64,000 nucleotides of DNA, taken from positions 682,001 through 746,000 of the forward strand of contig NZ_RCCJ01000001.1 of NCBI RefSeq assembly GCF_003664005.1, given 5' to 3'. Positions 1-8,576 of this stretch are shown here, one piece after another. The DNA comes from Hydrogenivirga caldilitoris. GTDB taxonomy: Bacteria > Aquificota > Aquificia > Aquificales > Aquificaceae. Positions within the stretch are counted from its first letter, which is position 1. Every line of letters starts with the position of its first letter. A program made the position numbers and the translations under genes. Below the pieces are notes generated by a model. The model saw only the letters and a list, made by a program, of their open reading frames with translations, ran no database searches and was not told where the DNA came from.

Positions 1-351
1 GGAAGTCACCGAGACCAGAACCCTGTCAGGATAACGGTGGGTAAGTCCAGGTATGCTCCCATCCTCTTTTAAGGGGTCTGGTTCTCCTCTGGACTGGATT
101 TCCTCATCAACTTCAGAAATCCTTGGTATAGCCTGTAATCTTATTGGGTCGTTTATATCTTCAGGGTCAATCAAAGAGAGGTAGTAAGGGGTTATTGCCA
201 TTGGGTAAACACCCTCTGTTTTTTTAATACCCTCTACTTCTTCCGGAATAAGCTTCAGATACCTCTGTAGCTCATCTAAGGTCTTAATCCTATTCTTTAT
301 CTGCCAGTTGTAATCTCTCCAGAGATTTTCAGGTACATGTGAAAACAGCAT
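1..351 (-). CDS. kamA: Lysine 2,3-aminomutase family protein, N-terminal part (runs off window)
   Basis: The reverse strand is open from an ATG at 351 to the window edge (117 codons). The translation begins MLFSHVPENLWRDYNWQIKN, and later reads YPMAITPYYLSLIDPEDINDPIR and HRYPDRVLVSVTS, the typical N-terminal region of KamA/YodO-type radical SAM lysine 2,3-aminomutases. The CxxxCxxC cluster would come next and lies outside the window. KamA-family enzymes interconvert L-lysine and beta-lysine; the EpmB branch supplies (R)-beta-lysine for EF-P modification. An epmA homologue at 11.2-12.1 kb makes that role plausible. There is no clear Shine-Dalgarno before the ATG, and a terminator-like hairpin lies about 28 nt upstream on the same strand. 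Family identification is good; the KamA versus EpmB assignment is inference. Confidence 0.82.
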   Translation of the reverse strand, partial: MLFSHVPENLWRDYNWQIKNRIKTLDELQRYLKLIPEEVEGIKKTEGVYPMAITPYYLSLIDPEDINDPIRLQAIPRISEVDEEIQSRGEPDPLKEDGSIPGLTHRYPDRVLVSVTS

Positions 352-378
352 GGAAATAATTTTATTTCAGTCAGATTT

Positions 379-438
379 AAAAAAGAGGGGGTGGTATTCC
401 ACCGACCCCCGTACTGCCGAAGCTCCCCTCCCGCTTCG
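379..438 (-). ncRNA. GC-rich structured element with terminator-like hairpin, possible small RNA or kamA leader attenuator
   Basis: In an otherwise AT-rich 208-bp gap there is a GC-rich block. Read on the minus strand it contains hairpin 1 (CGAAGC at 438-433 pairing with GCTTCG at 423-418, loop GGGAGGGGA), a short linker, then hairpin 2 (410-387: GGTGG-AATA-CCACC with flanking G/C pairs), followed by TC and six T at 384-379. Hairpin 2 plus the T run looks like an intrinsic terminator. The hairpin 1 loop (GAGGGG) is complementary to the CCCCTC at the 3' arm of hairpin 2, so an alternative fold is possible. No known riboswitch class was recognised. It could be a stand-alone RNA or an attenuator for the lysine aminomutase gene that starts at 351. 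Confidence 0.45.
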
Positions 439-559
439 TTTATAAAAATAAAACACCGTTTTGGAAAATGATAACTCTTCTCATCTGGGAGATAATGATT
501 TATATCATAAATATAAGGAGCTTTCTCGGAAGCTTACAAACTCTATAATAGATTAAGTT

Positions 560-955
560 ATGGAGATTCAATTAATCATAGTTCTCATGATAGCTTTTAT
601 AGTTCTGGGTCCTGAGAGGATGATGGACCTGGCTGTGAAACTGGGGGAGGCTATGAGGAAAGTTAGGGATATGTGGGATGAGGTTAGGATGCAAGCTTAC
701 ATGGAAGAGATAAACAGAAAGGTTCTTGAGGAAGAGAAGTCGGGTCAACTTGACGAGAGAACGGAGGATGAAACCCTTGATGATTATGGAGAGCTTGATG
801 AACCGTTACCTGATATAGAAGTACAAGATTATAATGAAAGAGCCGTATCCGAAAAAGCCGAGGAGGAATTGAAGGAGAATGAGCGTGGAGAACAACCAGC
901 TCCCGACGATGCCCCTGACAGAGCATCTGAGGGAACTGAGAACAAGACTAATTAG
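560..955 (+). CDS. tatB: Sec-independent translocase protein TatA/TatB family
   Basis: A 131-residue protein with one N-terminal membrane segment (about residues 3-17) followed by LGPERMMDLAVKLGEAMRKV, the hinge plus amphipathic helix of TatA/TatB proteins. The long acidic tail (EEL, DEPLP, EKAEEELKENE) is more like TatB than TatA. It lies directly before and overlaps tatC, so the pair forms a minimal TatBC or bifunctional TatA/BC translocase at the inner membrane, exporting folded cofactor proteins such as the Rieske subunit AioB encoded at 62.7 kb. A TATAAT at 544-549 sits 10 nt before the ATG and there is no ribosome binding site, consistent with a nearly leaderless transcript. The TatA versus TatB label is uncertain. 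Confidence 0.85.
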   Translation: MEIQLIIVLMIAFIVLGPERMMDLAVKLGEAMRKVRDMWDEVRMQAYMEEINRKVLEEEKSGQLDERTEDETLDDYGELDEPLPDIEVQDYNERAVSEKAEEELKENERGEQPAPDDAPDRASEGTENKTN

Positions 956-1649
956 GTCAATAATAGCTTTTCTGATAGCTTCTGGGTTCTCCTTCTACTT
1001 TGCAAGACATGTCTTTGAGTTTCTCAAGAACCCTGTGGTGGTTTCCTATCCGGATGTGGAGCTTATTACCCTGTCTCCCACGGAACCCCTCTTCATACTT
1101 ATAAAAATCTCACTTACCGCTGGACTGATACTTGCCTCTCCGGTGATACTCTTTGAGATATGGAGATTTGTTGAACCAGCACTTTACCCTAAAGAGAAGA
1201 AACTTTTCATCCCTCTTCTTTTATCTTCAATACTTCTTTTCTTAATGGGTGGTATGTTCGCTTACTTCTTCGTCCTCCCAATGGCTTTAAAGTTCCTCCT
1301 TGGATTAGGATTTTCTCAACTTGCAGCGACACCTTATCTCTCAGTTAACCTGTACGTTAGCTTTGTGCTCAAGATGTTGATAGCTTTCGGTATAGCCTTT
1401 GAGATGCCTATATTTCTCTACATGCTCCAAAGGGCTGGGATAATAAGCGAGCAACAACTCAAAAAGTTTAGAAGGTACTTTATAGTTGTCGCTTTCCTTA
1501 TAGGTGCTCTTATCGCACCCGATGTGGCGACTCAGGTACTCATGGCTATACCCCTTTTAGTCCTTTATGAAGTATCCATACTACTTGGTAAAACCGTAAG
1601 AAGAAGGAGTTCTGAAGAGAAATCTATTGCCAAGGTTGAGGAGGAGTAA
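879..1649 (+). CDS. tatC: Sec-independent protein translocase TatC
   Basis: A 256-residue polytopic membrane protein of normal TatC length. It begins with the characteristic PLTEHLRELRTRLIRS segment (conserved acidic residues for twin-arginine recognition) and has about six hydrophobic segments, including a C-terminal FLIGALIAPDVATQVLMAIPLLVLYE region typical of TatC. It is the receptor for Tat signal peptides and works with the TatA/B protein encoded just upstream. The gene overlaps the tatB tail by 77 nt. The AAGGAG at 872-877 is too close to the ATG at 879 but well placed for an in-frame GTG at 885, so the true start may be two codons later; ATG 909 is another option. Confidence 0.93.
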   Translation: MSVENNQLPTMPLTEHLRELRTRLIRSIIAFLIASGFSFYFARHVFEFLKNPVVVSYPDVELITLSPTEPLFILIKISLTAGLILASPVILFEIWRFVEPALYPKEKKLFIPLLLSSILLFLMGGMFAYFFVLPMALKFLLGLGFSQLAATPYLSVNLYVSFVLKMLIAFGIAFEMPIFLYMLQRAGIISEQQLKKFRRYFIVVAFLIGALIAPDVATQVLMAIPLLVLYEVSILLGKTVRRRSSEEKSIAKVEEE

Positions 1650-2659
1650 TGATATACAAGGATTTTCAAGGGGAAAAGCTTTCAGAGTTAGGGATAGGTA
1701 CCTATCTGGGAGAACTTGATGAAGCTACAGACAAGGGATACGAGGAAACCATAAAGCTTGGTGTTGAGAAGGGTATAAATGTGGTAGATACAGCGATAAA
1801 CTACCGCTATATGAAGAGCGAGAGAGCTATAGGACGGGTTATAAATGAAGTTGGTAGGGAGAGGCTATTTCTTTCTACCAAGGGGGGATACGTTCCCTTT
1901 GATGCTGACGCTAAAGAGGATCCAAAGGTTTTCTTTGAAGAAACCTTCCTGAGGGGAGGTCTTATAGACTTGAACGAGATGACTCCACAGGGGCATTACC
2001 TGGGGAAGGAGTTCATTAACTGGTGTTTTGAAAAAAGCTTAGAAAACATGAATACGAGCTATGTGGATGTATACTTTATCCATAATCCCGAAGAGCATCT
2101 CCTATTTACGGAAAAAGAAAGGTTTTATGAAAAACTTAAAGAGTGCTTTTACCTGCTGGAGAACAAGGTTAAGGAAGGAAAGCTCAAATTTTACGGACTT
2201 GCAACTTGGCAAGGTTTTCGTATACCAAAGGGGGCACGCCAGCACCTTGAACTTGCAGAAATTTTAGAACTTGCAGAGGAAGCTGGGGGCAAGGAGCACC
2301 ATTTCAAATTCATTCAATTACCCTATAACCTGGGTATGCATGAAGCTTACTCTTTGAAAAACCAAACCCTTGATGGAGTGGAAGTGTCTGTCCTTGAGGC
2401 TTGCCACAGGTTAGGTATCTATGTTTATACGAGCGCTTCCCTTTACCAGGGGAATGTTATAGGGAGGGTTCCTGAGAAACTTAAGGAGAGGTTTGGGGTT
2501 GAAAAGGACGTTCATGTTGCCCTTCAGTTTGTGAGGAGTACACCTGGCGTTGGAACTGCACTTGTTGGTATGAGCAAGCCAGAGCACCTTATAGAGAACC
2601 TGGATATAGAGACAAAACCACCTCTGAGTGAAGAAGAATTTTCCTCGCTCTTCAAATGA
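1649..2659 (+). CDS. Aldo/keto reductase family protein
   Basis: A 336-residue protein with the aldo/keto reductase catalytic tetrad in order: Asp47 and Tyr52 in VVDTAINYRY, Lys78 in LSTKGGY and His145 in VYFIHNP. The C-terminal RSTPGVGTALVGMSKPEHL matches the NADPH-binding end of the family. It would reduce aldehydes or ketones in the cytoplasm; the physiological substrate cannot be read from the sequence. The start ATG shares one base with the tatC stop (TAATG), so it is probably co-transcribed and translationally coupled with tatBC. Confidence 0.88.
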   Translation: MIYKDFQGEKLSELGIGTYLGELDEATDKGYEETIKLGVEKGINVVDTAINYRYMKSERAIGRVINEVGRERLFLSTKGGYVPFDADAKEDPKVFFEETFLRGGLIDLNEMTPQGHYLGKEFINWCFEKSLENMNTSYVDVYFIHNPEEHLLFTEKERFYEKLKECFYLLENKVKEGKLKFYGLATWQGFRIPKGARQHLELAEILELAEEAGGKEHHFKFIQLPYNLGMHEAYSLKNQTLDGVEVSVLEACHRLGIYVYTSASLYQGNVIGRVPEKLKERFGVEKDVHVALQFVRSTPGVGTALVGMSKPEHLIENLDIETKPPLSEEEFSSLFK

Positions 2660-2745
2660 CTTTTACTTTGGCTAATAAGTGTATGATAGATATTCCACTT
2701 TAGCCGCTCCAGGGATGCCAGTTAGCTGAAACAATAGTAGAAGCT

Positions 2746-3969
2746 ATGGAGGGAGTTAATATAAAGACGTTTTTAGCCCATCTGGAAAGGATAGACAGGT
2801 CTCTCCTGGCTTTGATGAGTAAATTCCGTATGGAAGAGAGGGAGGGGAGAATTTTTCTGTATACAGAGGATAAAACCTTAAAGGAAACAGTGGAGCGCTT
2901 CCTTAAAGAGAGATTCGGAGACGGTTTTAAGGACAGGGTGTTGGTCCGCCTTGAAGGTCTGGAAGCAGAGAAAACCCAGGAAAAGAGAGAGACAGAGTCT
3001 GAAGGTTTGAATAAAAGATACTCTTTCAGTAACTTCATAGTTGGTGAGGGAAACCGGCTTGCCTATGAGGTTGCCTACGAAGTTGCTCAAAATCCCGGTA
3101 AGATTTATAACCCGCTGTTCATATATGGAGGAGTTGGTCTTGGTAAGACCCATCTCCTTCAGGCTATAGGGAATGCATGTGCCGAAAGGGGATACAGGGT
3201 GGTCTACAAGTCTGCGAACGATTTTTCCGAGGATATGGTTGAGGCTATAAAGGTTGGTAAGGTTAAGGAGTTCAGAAACACTTACAGAAATATAGACCTG
3301 CTGCTTCTTGATGATGTGCAGTTTCTCTCTGGAAAGAACAGGACTCAGATTGAATTTTTTAACATATTCAACCATATGTTTTTAAATGAGAAGCAGATCG
3401 TGCTGGCTTCCGACAGACACCCGAAAGAGTTAAAAGATATCTCTGACAGGCTCATAAGCAGATTTGAGGGAGGTGTTGTGGTTGAGGTCTGCATGGACGA
3501 GCTTACAAAGCTGGAAATAATAAAGCGAAAGCTGTGTGAGCTCAAGATAGAAGTGCAGGATAGGATAGTTGAGAGTTTAATGAAACACACCTCTGACAAC
3601 GTCAGGGATATAGAAGGAACCTTGAGAGGTATAAAACTTAAGGGTGTTGAGCACCTGAAGAAAAACGCTGTCAGCTCTAGCAGCCTTGAAAAGATAAAAC
3701 TCTACACAGCTGTTCATTTCGGTATAAAACCTGAGGAACTCGTAGGCAGCAGCCGTTCCAGGAAGGTTAACAGGGCGAGGCACATCGCCTTTTATCTCTG
3801 TAGAAAGCTTACCGATGCCTCCCTTATAGAAATAGCGAGAGCTTTCAACAGGAGCGACCACTCCACGGTGATATACGGAATAAAGAAGATAGAGGAAGAG
3901 AGAAGGAAGGACAGGAAGCTTAACTACATAATAAGCTTCCTGGAAAAGCATATAGGTGAAAGGCTTTAA
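2746..3969 (+). CDS. dnaA: Chromosomal replication initiator DnaA
   Basis: A 407-residue DnaA with a short domain I (about 1-70), a brief charged linker, an AAA+ domain with Walker A GGVGLGKTH (about 128-136) and Walker B LLLLDDVQF (Asp189-Asp190), and domain IV with the DNA-binding signature DHSTVIYGIKKI near the C terminus. It opens the replication origin in an ATP-dependent way. The linker is reduced compared with E. coli DnaA, as in other Aquificales. dnaN is not next to it, and no cluster of DnaA boxes was seen in the 86-bp gap upstream, so this is probably not the origin. The 3' end overlaps the convergent FBP aldolase/phosphatase gene by 4 nt. Confidence 0.97.
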   Translation: MEGVNIKTFLAHLERIDRSLLALMSKFRMEEREGRIFLYTEDKTLKETVERFLKERFGDGFKDRVLVRLEGLEAEKTQEKRETESEGLNKRYSFSNFIVGEGNRLAYEVAYEVAQNPGKIYNPLFIYGGVGLGKTHLLQAIGNACAERGYRVVYKSANDFSEDMVEAIKVGKVKEFRNTYRNIDLLLLDDVQFLSGKNRTQIEFFNIFNHMFLNEKQIVLASDRHPKELKDISDRLISRFEGGVVVEVCMDELTKLEIIKRKLCELKIEVQDRIVESLMKHTSDNVRDIEGTLRGIKLKGVEHLKKNAVSSSSLEKIKLYTAVHFGIKPEELVGSSRSRKVNRARHIAFYLCRKLTDASLIEIARAFNRSDHSTVIYGIKKIEEERRKDRKLNYIISFLEKHIGERL

Positions 3970-5111
3970 TCCATGTCCTCCTTTTCCATCACCTGACCTT
4001 TTTCAAGCCTCTGCTCTTCAATGTCATAGAACCTCCCCTCAAGCTTTTTAAGAATCTTCGGTAGGGTTGTGTATTCCATCTCCTCAGCGGGAAGGCGGTG
4101 AGGCTCAAATATACCTTGTCTCCTCAGGATATCAGCCATATCCTGAGCCCTTACCCTCGCCTTATCAAAGGCTGGGTCTCTGAACATATCCGTTGGTCCA
4201 ACCAGTTTCCCTTGAGCAAGCTGGAAACCGGCTGCTATCACCCTTGGCGGTCCGTCAAAACGAGAAGGTCTTGCGTCCTCAAAGGAGACCGGCATAAGAG
4301 GTCCGTTGTGAGAACCTCTCATCCACCCTTCAACTATCCAAGGTCTTGCAAAGGGTTCAAGGATCTCTCCCACCGCCGGGAAACCGCTCTGAGCTCTGAC
4401 TACCATAACAGGGTCATCCTTACCCACGTACTGACCTGCCATTAGGGATAGCTTCTGGGTTGAAGCTGTGGCTGCTATTTCGCCATCGTAGTTTCTGTAA
4501 ACATTCTTAACCACATACTTGCCAACCGAACCTATCAAAGCGAGCAGGTCGTAAAGTTCTGCAGGAGTACTAAGCTTAACCGCTTTCCCGGAGTAAACGT
4601 CCAGCACTTCAAAGGTATATCCGTCGTGCATCTTAGGGTCTATGACGAGACCGGCTGTGTTCATGGGGTCGGCGAACATCTCGTAGAGAGGGAGGTTCCA
4701 TGCGCTTGGAGAAGTTTTGTCAGCAAAGAAGACTATGAGCGGTTCTGAAGGTCTCTCTTCAAATTCCATCTCTGCAACACCCGGACCGAGACCCTTTATA
4801 TTTCCACTGAAGGCATCCGTAAGGAGGTCCTGTCCCGCACCGTAGAGCTTTAACTTTTTGGCAACCTCTGTACCTTTTTCAAAGGCGTTCCAGGCTATCC
4901 TGTGAACCACCTCGTTGTCCACTCCGTGCGTATGGGTCATAACTATAGCGATATCGTCACCACAGGTAAGTATATTGCAGTCTATAAGATTCCCTTTCTC
5001 CTTTTCTTCCTCAATCACCTTCTTGACGGTTTCAACCACCTCTGGGTGGGTGTCCGAATGTCCAACGTAACCACCTATGTCAGCCTTAATTACGCTGAAA
5101 GTGAGCTTCAT
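3966..5111 (-). CDS. fbp: Fructose-1,6-bisphosphate aldolase/phosphatase (class V, archaeal type)
   Basis: A 381-residue protein starting MKLTFSVIKADIGGYVGHSD, the hallmark start of the bifunctional FBP aldolase/phosphatase, with metal-binding DIGG, HSDTHPE and CGDDIAIVMTH segments. It condenses triose phosphates and dephosphorylates the product to fructose-6-phosphate, committing carbon to gluconeogenesis. It is typical of archaea and deep-branching thermophilic autotrophs, and fits sugar synthesis downstream of the reductive TCA cycle. The open frame extends 40 codons further upstream, but AAGGAGGT ending 5 nt before the ATG at 5111 fixes the start there. A TATAAT lies on this strand at 5157-5152. 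Confidence 0.95.
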   Translation of the reverse strand: MKLTFSVIKADIGGYVGHSDTHPEVVETVKKVIEEEKEKGNLIDCNILTCGDDIAIVMTHTHGVDNEVVHRIAWNAFEKGTEVAKKLKLYGAGQDLLTDAFSGNIKGLGPGVAEMEFEERPSEPLIVFFADKTSPSAWNLPLYEMFADPMNTAGLVIDPKMHDGYTFEVLDVYSGKAVKLSTPAELYDLLALIGSVGKYVVKNVYRNYDGEIAATASTQKLSLMAGQYVGKDDPVMVVRAQSGFPAVGEILEPFARPWIVEGWMRGSHNGPLMPVSFEDARPSRFDGPPRVIAAGFQLAQGKLVGPTDMFRDPAFDKARVRAQDMADILRRQGIFEPHRLPAEEMEYTTLPKILKKLEGRFYDIEEQRLEKGQVMEKEDMD

Positions 5112-5186
5112 ATCGTACCTCCTTTTCTTTACTCCCGGAATTCCCGAGTTTATTATATCCCATCCTTCACATATAATTAAATAGCT

Positions 5187-6602
5187 ATGGTAAGAACTCG
5201 TTTTGCCCCAAGCCCCACTGGTTATCTCCACTTAGGTAATGCCAGAACGGCTATATTCAGCTATCTGTTTGCCAGGCACAGCGGTGGGGAATTTATTCTG
5301 AGAATTGAGGATACGGATAGAGAGCGTTCCAGGAAAGAGTATGAGGAGATGCTCCTGAAGGACCTTGAATGGCTCGGGATAGAATGGGATGAATTCTACA
5401 GACAATCGGATAGGTTTGACATATACAGGGAGTATGTTGATAAGCTTCTTCAGAGCGGGCATGCTTACCCCTGTTTCTGCAGCCCGGAGGAACTGGATAG
5501 GGAGAGAGAGGAAGCCCAAAGGAAGGGTGTAGCCTACAGATACTCAGGTAAATGCAAAAGGCTCTCCCCTGAAGAAGTTGAGAGGTTTAAAGAGGAAGCA
5601 AAGCCCTTTACGATACGTTTCAGGGTGCCAGAAGGGGAAAATATCTTCTTTGAAGACCTGGTAAAAGGTCCTATAGTTATAAACGCAGATGATTTTGGGG
5701 ATTTCGTCATAGTCAGGAGCGATGGAAGCCCGACTTACAACTTTGTGGTTGTGGTTGACGATGCTCTCATGGGCATAACCCACGTGGTGAGGGGGGAAGA
5801 TCACATTCCGAACACGCCAAAGCAGATACTCATATACAAAGCTCTGGGTTTTGAAGTTCCAAAGTTTGCTCACCTTCCCGTTATACTGGGGGAGGATAGA
5901 AGCAAGCTCTCCAAGAGGCACGGGGCTGTATCGGTGAAGAATTACAGGGAAGAGGGATACCTGCCGGAAGCACTCTTCAATTATTTATGCCTCCTTGGCT
6001 GGTCACCTCCCAACACAGAAAGAGAAATTTTCTCAAAGATAGAGCTAATAGAGCTCTTTGATCTCAGGGATGTTAACTCTGCACCGGCGGTCTTTAATAG
6101 GGAAAAGCTGACCTGGATGAACGGTATGTACATAAGGGAGGTTGTGAGTTTAGAGAGGCTCTATGAGTTAGCCCTTCCCTTTCTGCAGGAGGCTGGATAC
6201 AGTCTTGAGGATGAAGAATACGTGAAAAAGGTTCTGGACAGGACAAGGGATGCATACGATACTCTTGTAGAGATGGTGGACAAGTTAAAACCTTTCTTCG
6301 TAGATGAGATTGATATAAGCCCTGAGATGTGGAGTAAGCTTGAGGAGCTTAGAAGTTTTGAGGTTTTGAGCCTTTTTGTTGAAAAGTTAAAGGAGAGAGA
6401 CCTGGAGAACCCTGAGGATGTTAGGTCCCTTGCTAAGGAACTTCAAAAAGAGCTCGGTGTTAAACCTAAGGAGATATGGCACTCCCTGAGGATAGCTTTG
6501 ACTGGTCAGCTTGAAGGGGTGGGAATAGACATTCTTCTTTCAACCCTGCCCAAGGAGAGGATAACCCTCAGGATTCAGAAGGTTCTTGAAAAGGTCTCCT
6601 AA
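5187..6602 (+). CDS. gltX: Glutamyl-tRNA synthetase
   Basis: A 471-residue class I aminoacyl-tRNA synthetase. The HIGH-type motif is HLGN at 15-18 within RFAPSPTGYLHLGNARTA, and the KMSKS-type motif is KLSKR at 240-244. Cys96, Cys98 and Cys123 (CFC and GKC) resemble the zinc-binding insertion of GluRS. It charges tRNA with glutamate; in bacteria lacking GlnRS a non-discriminating GluRS also charges tRNA-Gln, but that cannot be decided here. A TATAAT at 5172-5177 is 9 nt before the ATG with no ribosome binding site, suggesting leaderless transcription. The gene converges on the Crp-family gene with a 4-nt overlap. Confidence 0.97.
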   Translation: MVRTRFAPSPTGYLHLGNARTAIFSYLFARHSGGEFILRIEDTDRERSRKEYEEMLLKDLEWLGIEWDEFYRQSDRFDIYREYVDKLLQSGHAYPCFCSPEELDREREEAQRKGVAYRYSGKCKRLSPEEVERFKEEAKPFTIRFRVPEGENIFFEDLVKGPIVINADDFGDFVIVRSDGSPTYNFVVVVDDALMGITHVVRGEDHIPNTPKQILIYKALGFEVPKFAHLPVILGEDRSKLSKRHGAVSVKNYREEGYLPEALFNYLCLLGWSPPNTEREIFSKIELIELFDLRDVNSAPAVFNREKLTWMNGMYIREVVSLERLYELALPFLQEAGYSLEDEEYVKKVLDRTRDAYDTLVEMVDKLKPFFVDEIDISPEMWSKLEELRSFEVLSLFVEKLKERDLENPEDVRSLAKELQKELGVKPKEIWHSLRIALTGQLEGVGIDILLSTLPKERITLRIQKVLEKVS

Positions 6603-7285
6603 GGGTCTATCTTCTCCTCCGCATCGGGGGATATCAGCCAGAAGTTCCCCCTATCCTCTATAATCCCTTTAAAAACTAACGCCTTGAGGGCTTTTGTGAC
6701 AGCTTCTCTTGATGCGCCAACCCTTGCTGCAAGGTCCCTATGGGTCATCTTCCTTAGCCTGTACTTTCCGTTTTCCGTTAAACCCTTCTCCCTTCCGGTT
6801 TCAACTAAAAACTTTACAATTCTGCTCTCTACGTTTCTGAAAGCAAGCGCTTCAATCATGTCATCCGCCCTTCTTAGTCTTGTAACCAGAGCCCTTATAA
6901 CGTTGATAGCTATGTCGGGGTTTTCTCTGATAATCTTTAAAAAGGTTTCCCTGCTTAAAGAAGCCAACCTTGTTGGTTCCTCAGCTATGACCGTGGCAGA
7001 GCGTGGAAGCTGGTCTATCATGCTCATCTCCCCTATAAATTCCCCCGGTCCCAGCTCAGCAAGAACTAATTCGTTACCATGCTCATCAAAGAGAGAAGCG
7101 CGGACTTTTCCTTCAAGGACAAGATACATATCGCTGCTATTTTCCTTTTCGTAAAAGAGGACCTCGCCCATAGGTAGGTCTATAAACTCAAAGCTCAGCG
7201 ATATCTTTCTAAGGTCACCTTCAGGTAGACCTTGGAACAGAATACTTTTCTTCAGAAAATCAAGAAGTTTCCCCGTCTCCCCCAT
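6599..7285 (-). CDS. Crp/Fnr family transcriptional regulator
   Basis: A 228-residue protein with an N-terminal cyclic-nucleotide-binding beta-barrel (about 15-125), a dimerisation helix, and a C-terminal winged helix-turn-helix (MTHRDLAARVGASREAVTKAL, 180-200). The binding-pocket motif GEMSMIDQLPRSAT (85-98) keeps the Gly-Glu and Arg-Ser residues that hold the cyclic nucleotide phosphate in CRP. There are no cysteines for an Fnr-type iron-sulfur cluster. It is therefore more likely a nucleotide-sensing activator or repressor than an oxygen sensor. No matching operator was recognised in the window. It is transcribed divergently from moaD across a 32-bp gap. Confidence 0.9.
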   Translation of the reverse strand: MGETGKLLDFLKKSILFQGLPEGDLRKISLSFEFIDLPMGEVLFYEKENSSDMYLVLEGKVRASLFDEHGNELVLAELGPGEFIGEMSMIDQLPRSATVIAEEPTRLASLSRETFLKIIRENPDIAINVIRALVTRLRRADDMIEALAFRNVESRIVKFLVETGREKGLTENGKYRLRKMTHRDLAARVGASREAVTKALKALVFKGIIEDRGNFWLISPDAEEKIDP

Positions 7286-7317
7286 CCTTTTAAAGATTTT
7301 AGTTTATATTAATTCTC

Positions 7318-7554
7318 ATGCCAAGAGTTATTTACTTTTCTGTACTCAAAGAGAAGCTTGGAATTTCCGAGGAGGAGCTGGATTTTAGAGGGAGTGTGGC
7401 AAAGTTGAGGGAAGTTCTGAAGGAGAGGCATCCGGAAGCGGCAGAGATTATTGACAGGGTCAAGTTTGCCGTGAACGAAGAGTATGTTTCGGAAGACTAC
7501 AGGATAGAAGGTGATGAAAGGATCGCTATAATTCCGCCCGTCAGCGGTGGATAA
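7318..7554 (+). CDS. moaD: Molybdopterin synthase sulfur carrier subunit (MoaD/ThiS family)
   Basis: A 78-residue ubiquitin-fold protein ending in the diagnostic C-terminal Gly-Gly (IPPVSGG), which is thiocarboxylated to deliver sulfur. Length and the internal FAVNEEYV segment fit MoaD better than ThiS, so it probably works in molybdopterin synthesis, the cofactor used by AioA encoded at 60.1-62.7 kb. No other moa genes are nearby. TATATT at 7305-7310 lies 7 nt before the ATG without a ribosome binding site. The stop overlaps the next start (TAATG). Confidence 0.82.
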   Translation: MPRVIYFSVLKEKLGISEEELDFRGSVAKLREVLKERHPEAAEIIDRVKFAVNEEYVSEDYRIEGDERIAIIPPVSGG

Positions 7555-8498
7555 TGAAGAAAGCTCTTATAGTACGTCTATCTTCTCTGGGCGATGTGGT
7601 TCTCAGCTCTGTTCTTATAGAGCCTTTGATAAGAGGGGGTTACAAGCCTTTCCTCCTGACATTTAAACCTTATCATACGCTCTTTGAAGATGACTGGAGG
7701 GTTTCAACCATACCTACAACCAGAGATGAGATCTTCAGCAAGGAGCTAATAGATACACTGAGGCAACATCACTTTGACCTTTTCATAGACGTTCACAAGA
7801 ACTTAAGAACTCTGTGGTTACGGAGAAAGCTCGGAGGCAAGTGGCTCTCTTATAAGAAGGATTCCCTGAGACGAAGGCTCGCCGTGAGGTTTTCCCGTTT
7901 TCGCAGACCTTACTTTGTGACAGAGAGCTACCTGGAGGCACTCGGAGATATTGGGCGGGGGGCTGTCCCTCTACCTAAAATAATCCTGTCCGATGAAAGG
8001 CTTGAAAGACTTCAGGAAGTTTTGCCTTCTGAGGAGTTTATAACTTTCGGCGCAGGTGCAAGATATAAGAAGAAAAGGTATCCATACTTTAAGGAACTGG
8101 CTCTCCTCCTTAAAGAGAACAATTTTGAGGTCGTATGGCTCGGCGATGAAAAGGACAGAAAGGAGCTGGGAGAAGTTGAAGGCGTCAACCTGTGCGGAAA
8201 GCTCAGCCTCCCGGACGTGCTCGGTGTGATAAAACTCTCCCGTGTGTTCATAGGTAACGATTCTGGTCTTTTACACTGTGCCAGGGCTGTAGGAACTCCC
8301 GCTCTGCAGATATACGGTGGAACTCACCCGACCCTCGGTTTCTCCCTTTACCCGGAGGAGGGCAGAGTCATAATTAAAAACCTTGAATGCCAGCCCTGTG
8401 ACCTTCACGGAAGGGGAGAGTGTAAATTTGGAGATTACAGGTGCCTTGATATAGAACCGGGCTACGTTTTCAAAGAAGCTCTCATGCTTATAAGGTGA
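7554..8498 (+). CDS. Glycosyltransferase family 9 (heptosyltransferase-like)
   Basis: A 314-residue protein of the ADP-heptose:LPS heptosyltransferase family. It starts KKALIVRLSSLGDVVLSSVL, the GT9 N-terminal motif, and has the C-terminal nucleotide-sugar site FIGNDSGLLHCARAVGTPAL and IYGGTHPTLGF. A cysteine group near the C terminus (CQPCDLHGRGEC, then YRC) is common in this family. It probably adds a sugar to the lipopolysaccharide core at the inner membrane. Coupled to moaD by overlapping stop and start codons, although the functions look unrelated. Confidence 0.88.
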   Translation: MKKALIVRLSSLGDVVLSSVLIEPLIRGGYKPFLLTFKPYHTLFEDDWRVSTIPTTRDEIFSKELIDTLRQHHFDLFIDVHKNLRTLWLRRKLGGKWLSYKKDSLRRRLAVRFSRFRRPYFVTESYLEALGDIGRGAVPLPKIILSDERLERLQEVLPSEEFITFGAGARYKKKRYPYFKELALLLKENNFEVVWLGDEKDRKELGEVEGVNLCGKLSLPDVLGVIKLSRVFIGNDSGLLHCARAVGTPALQIYGGTHPTLGFSLYPEEGRVIIKNLECQPCDLHGRGECKFGDYRCLDIEPGYVFKEALMLIR

Positions 8499-8576
8499 TA
8501 ACTCTTTCTGAACATAGCCAGAATCAGGGTTGTCGCATGGATAAGGGAATAAAATTAAACAAAGGAGGGTAGGAAG

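Noticed and set aside
352-559. 4.5S/SRP RNA or tmRNA identity for the GC-rich element
   Set aside because: The conserved SRP tetraloop region and the tmRNA tag or tRNA-like ends are missing.
2660-2745. Possible replication origin beside dnaA
   Set aside because: No DnaA-box cluster (TTATCCACA-like) or AT-rich unwinding region with repeats was seen in the 86-bp gap, and dnaN is absent.
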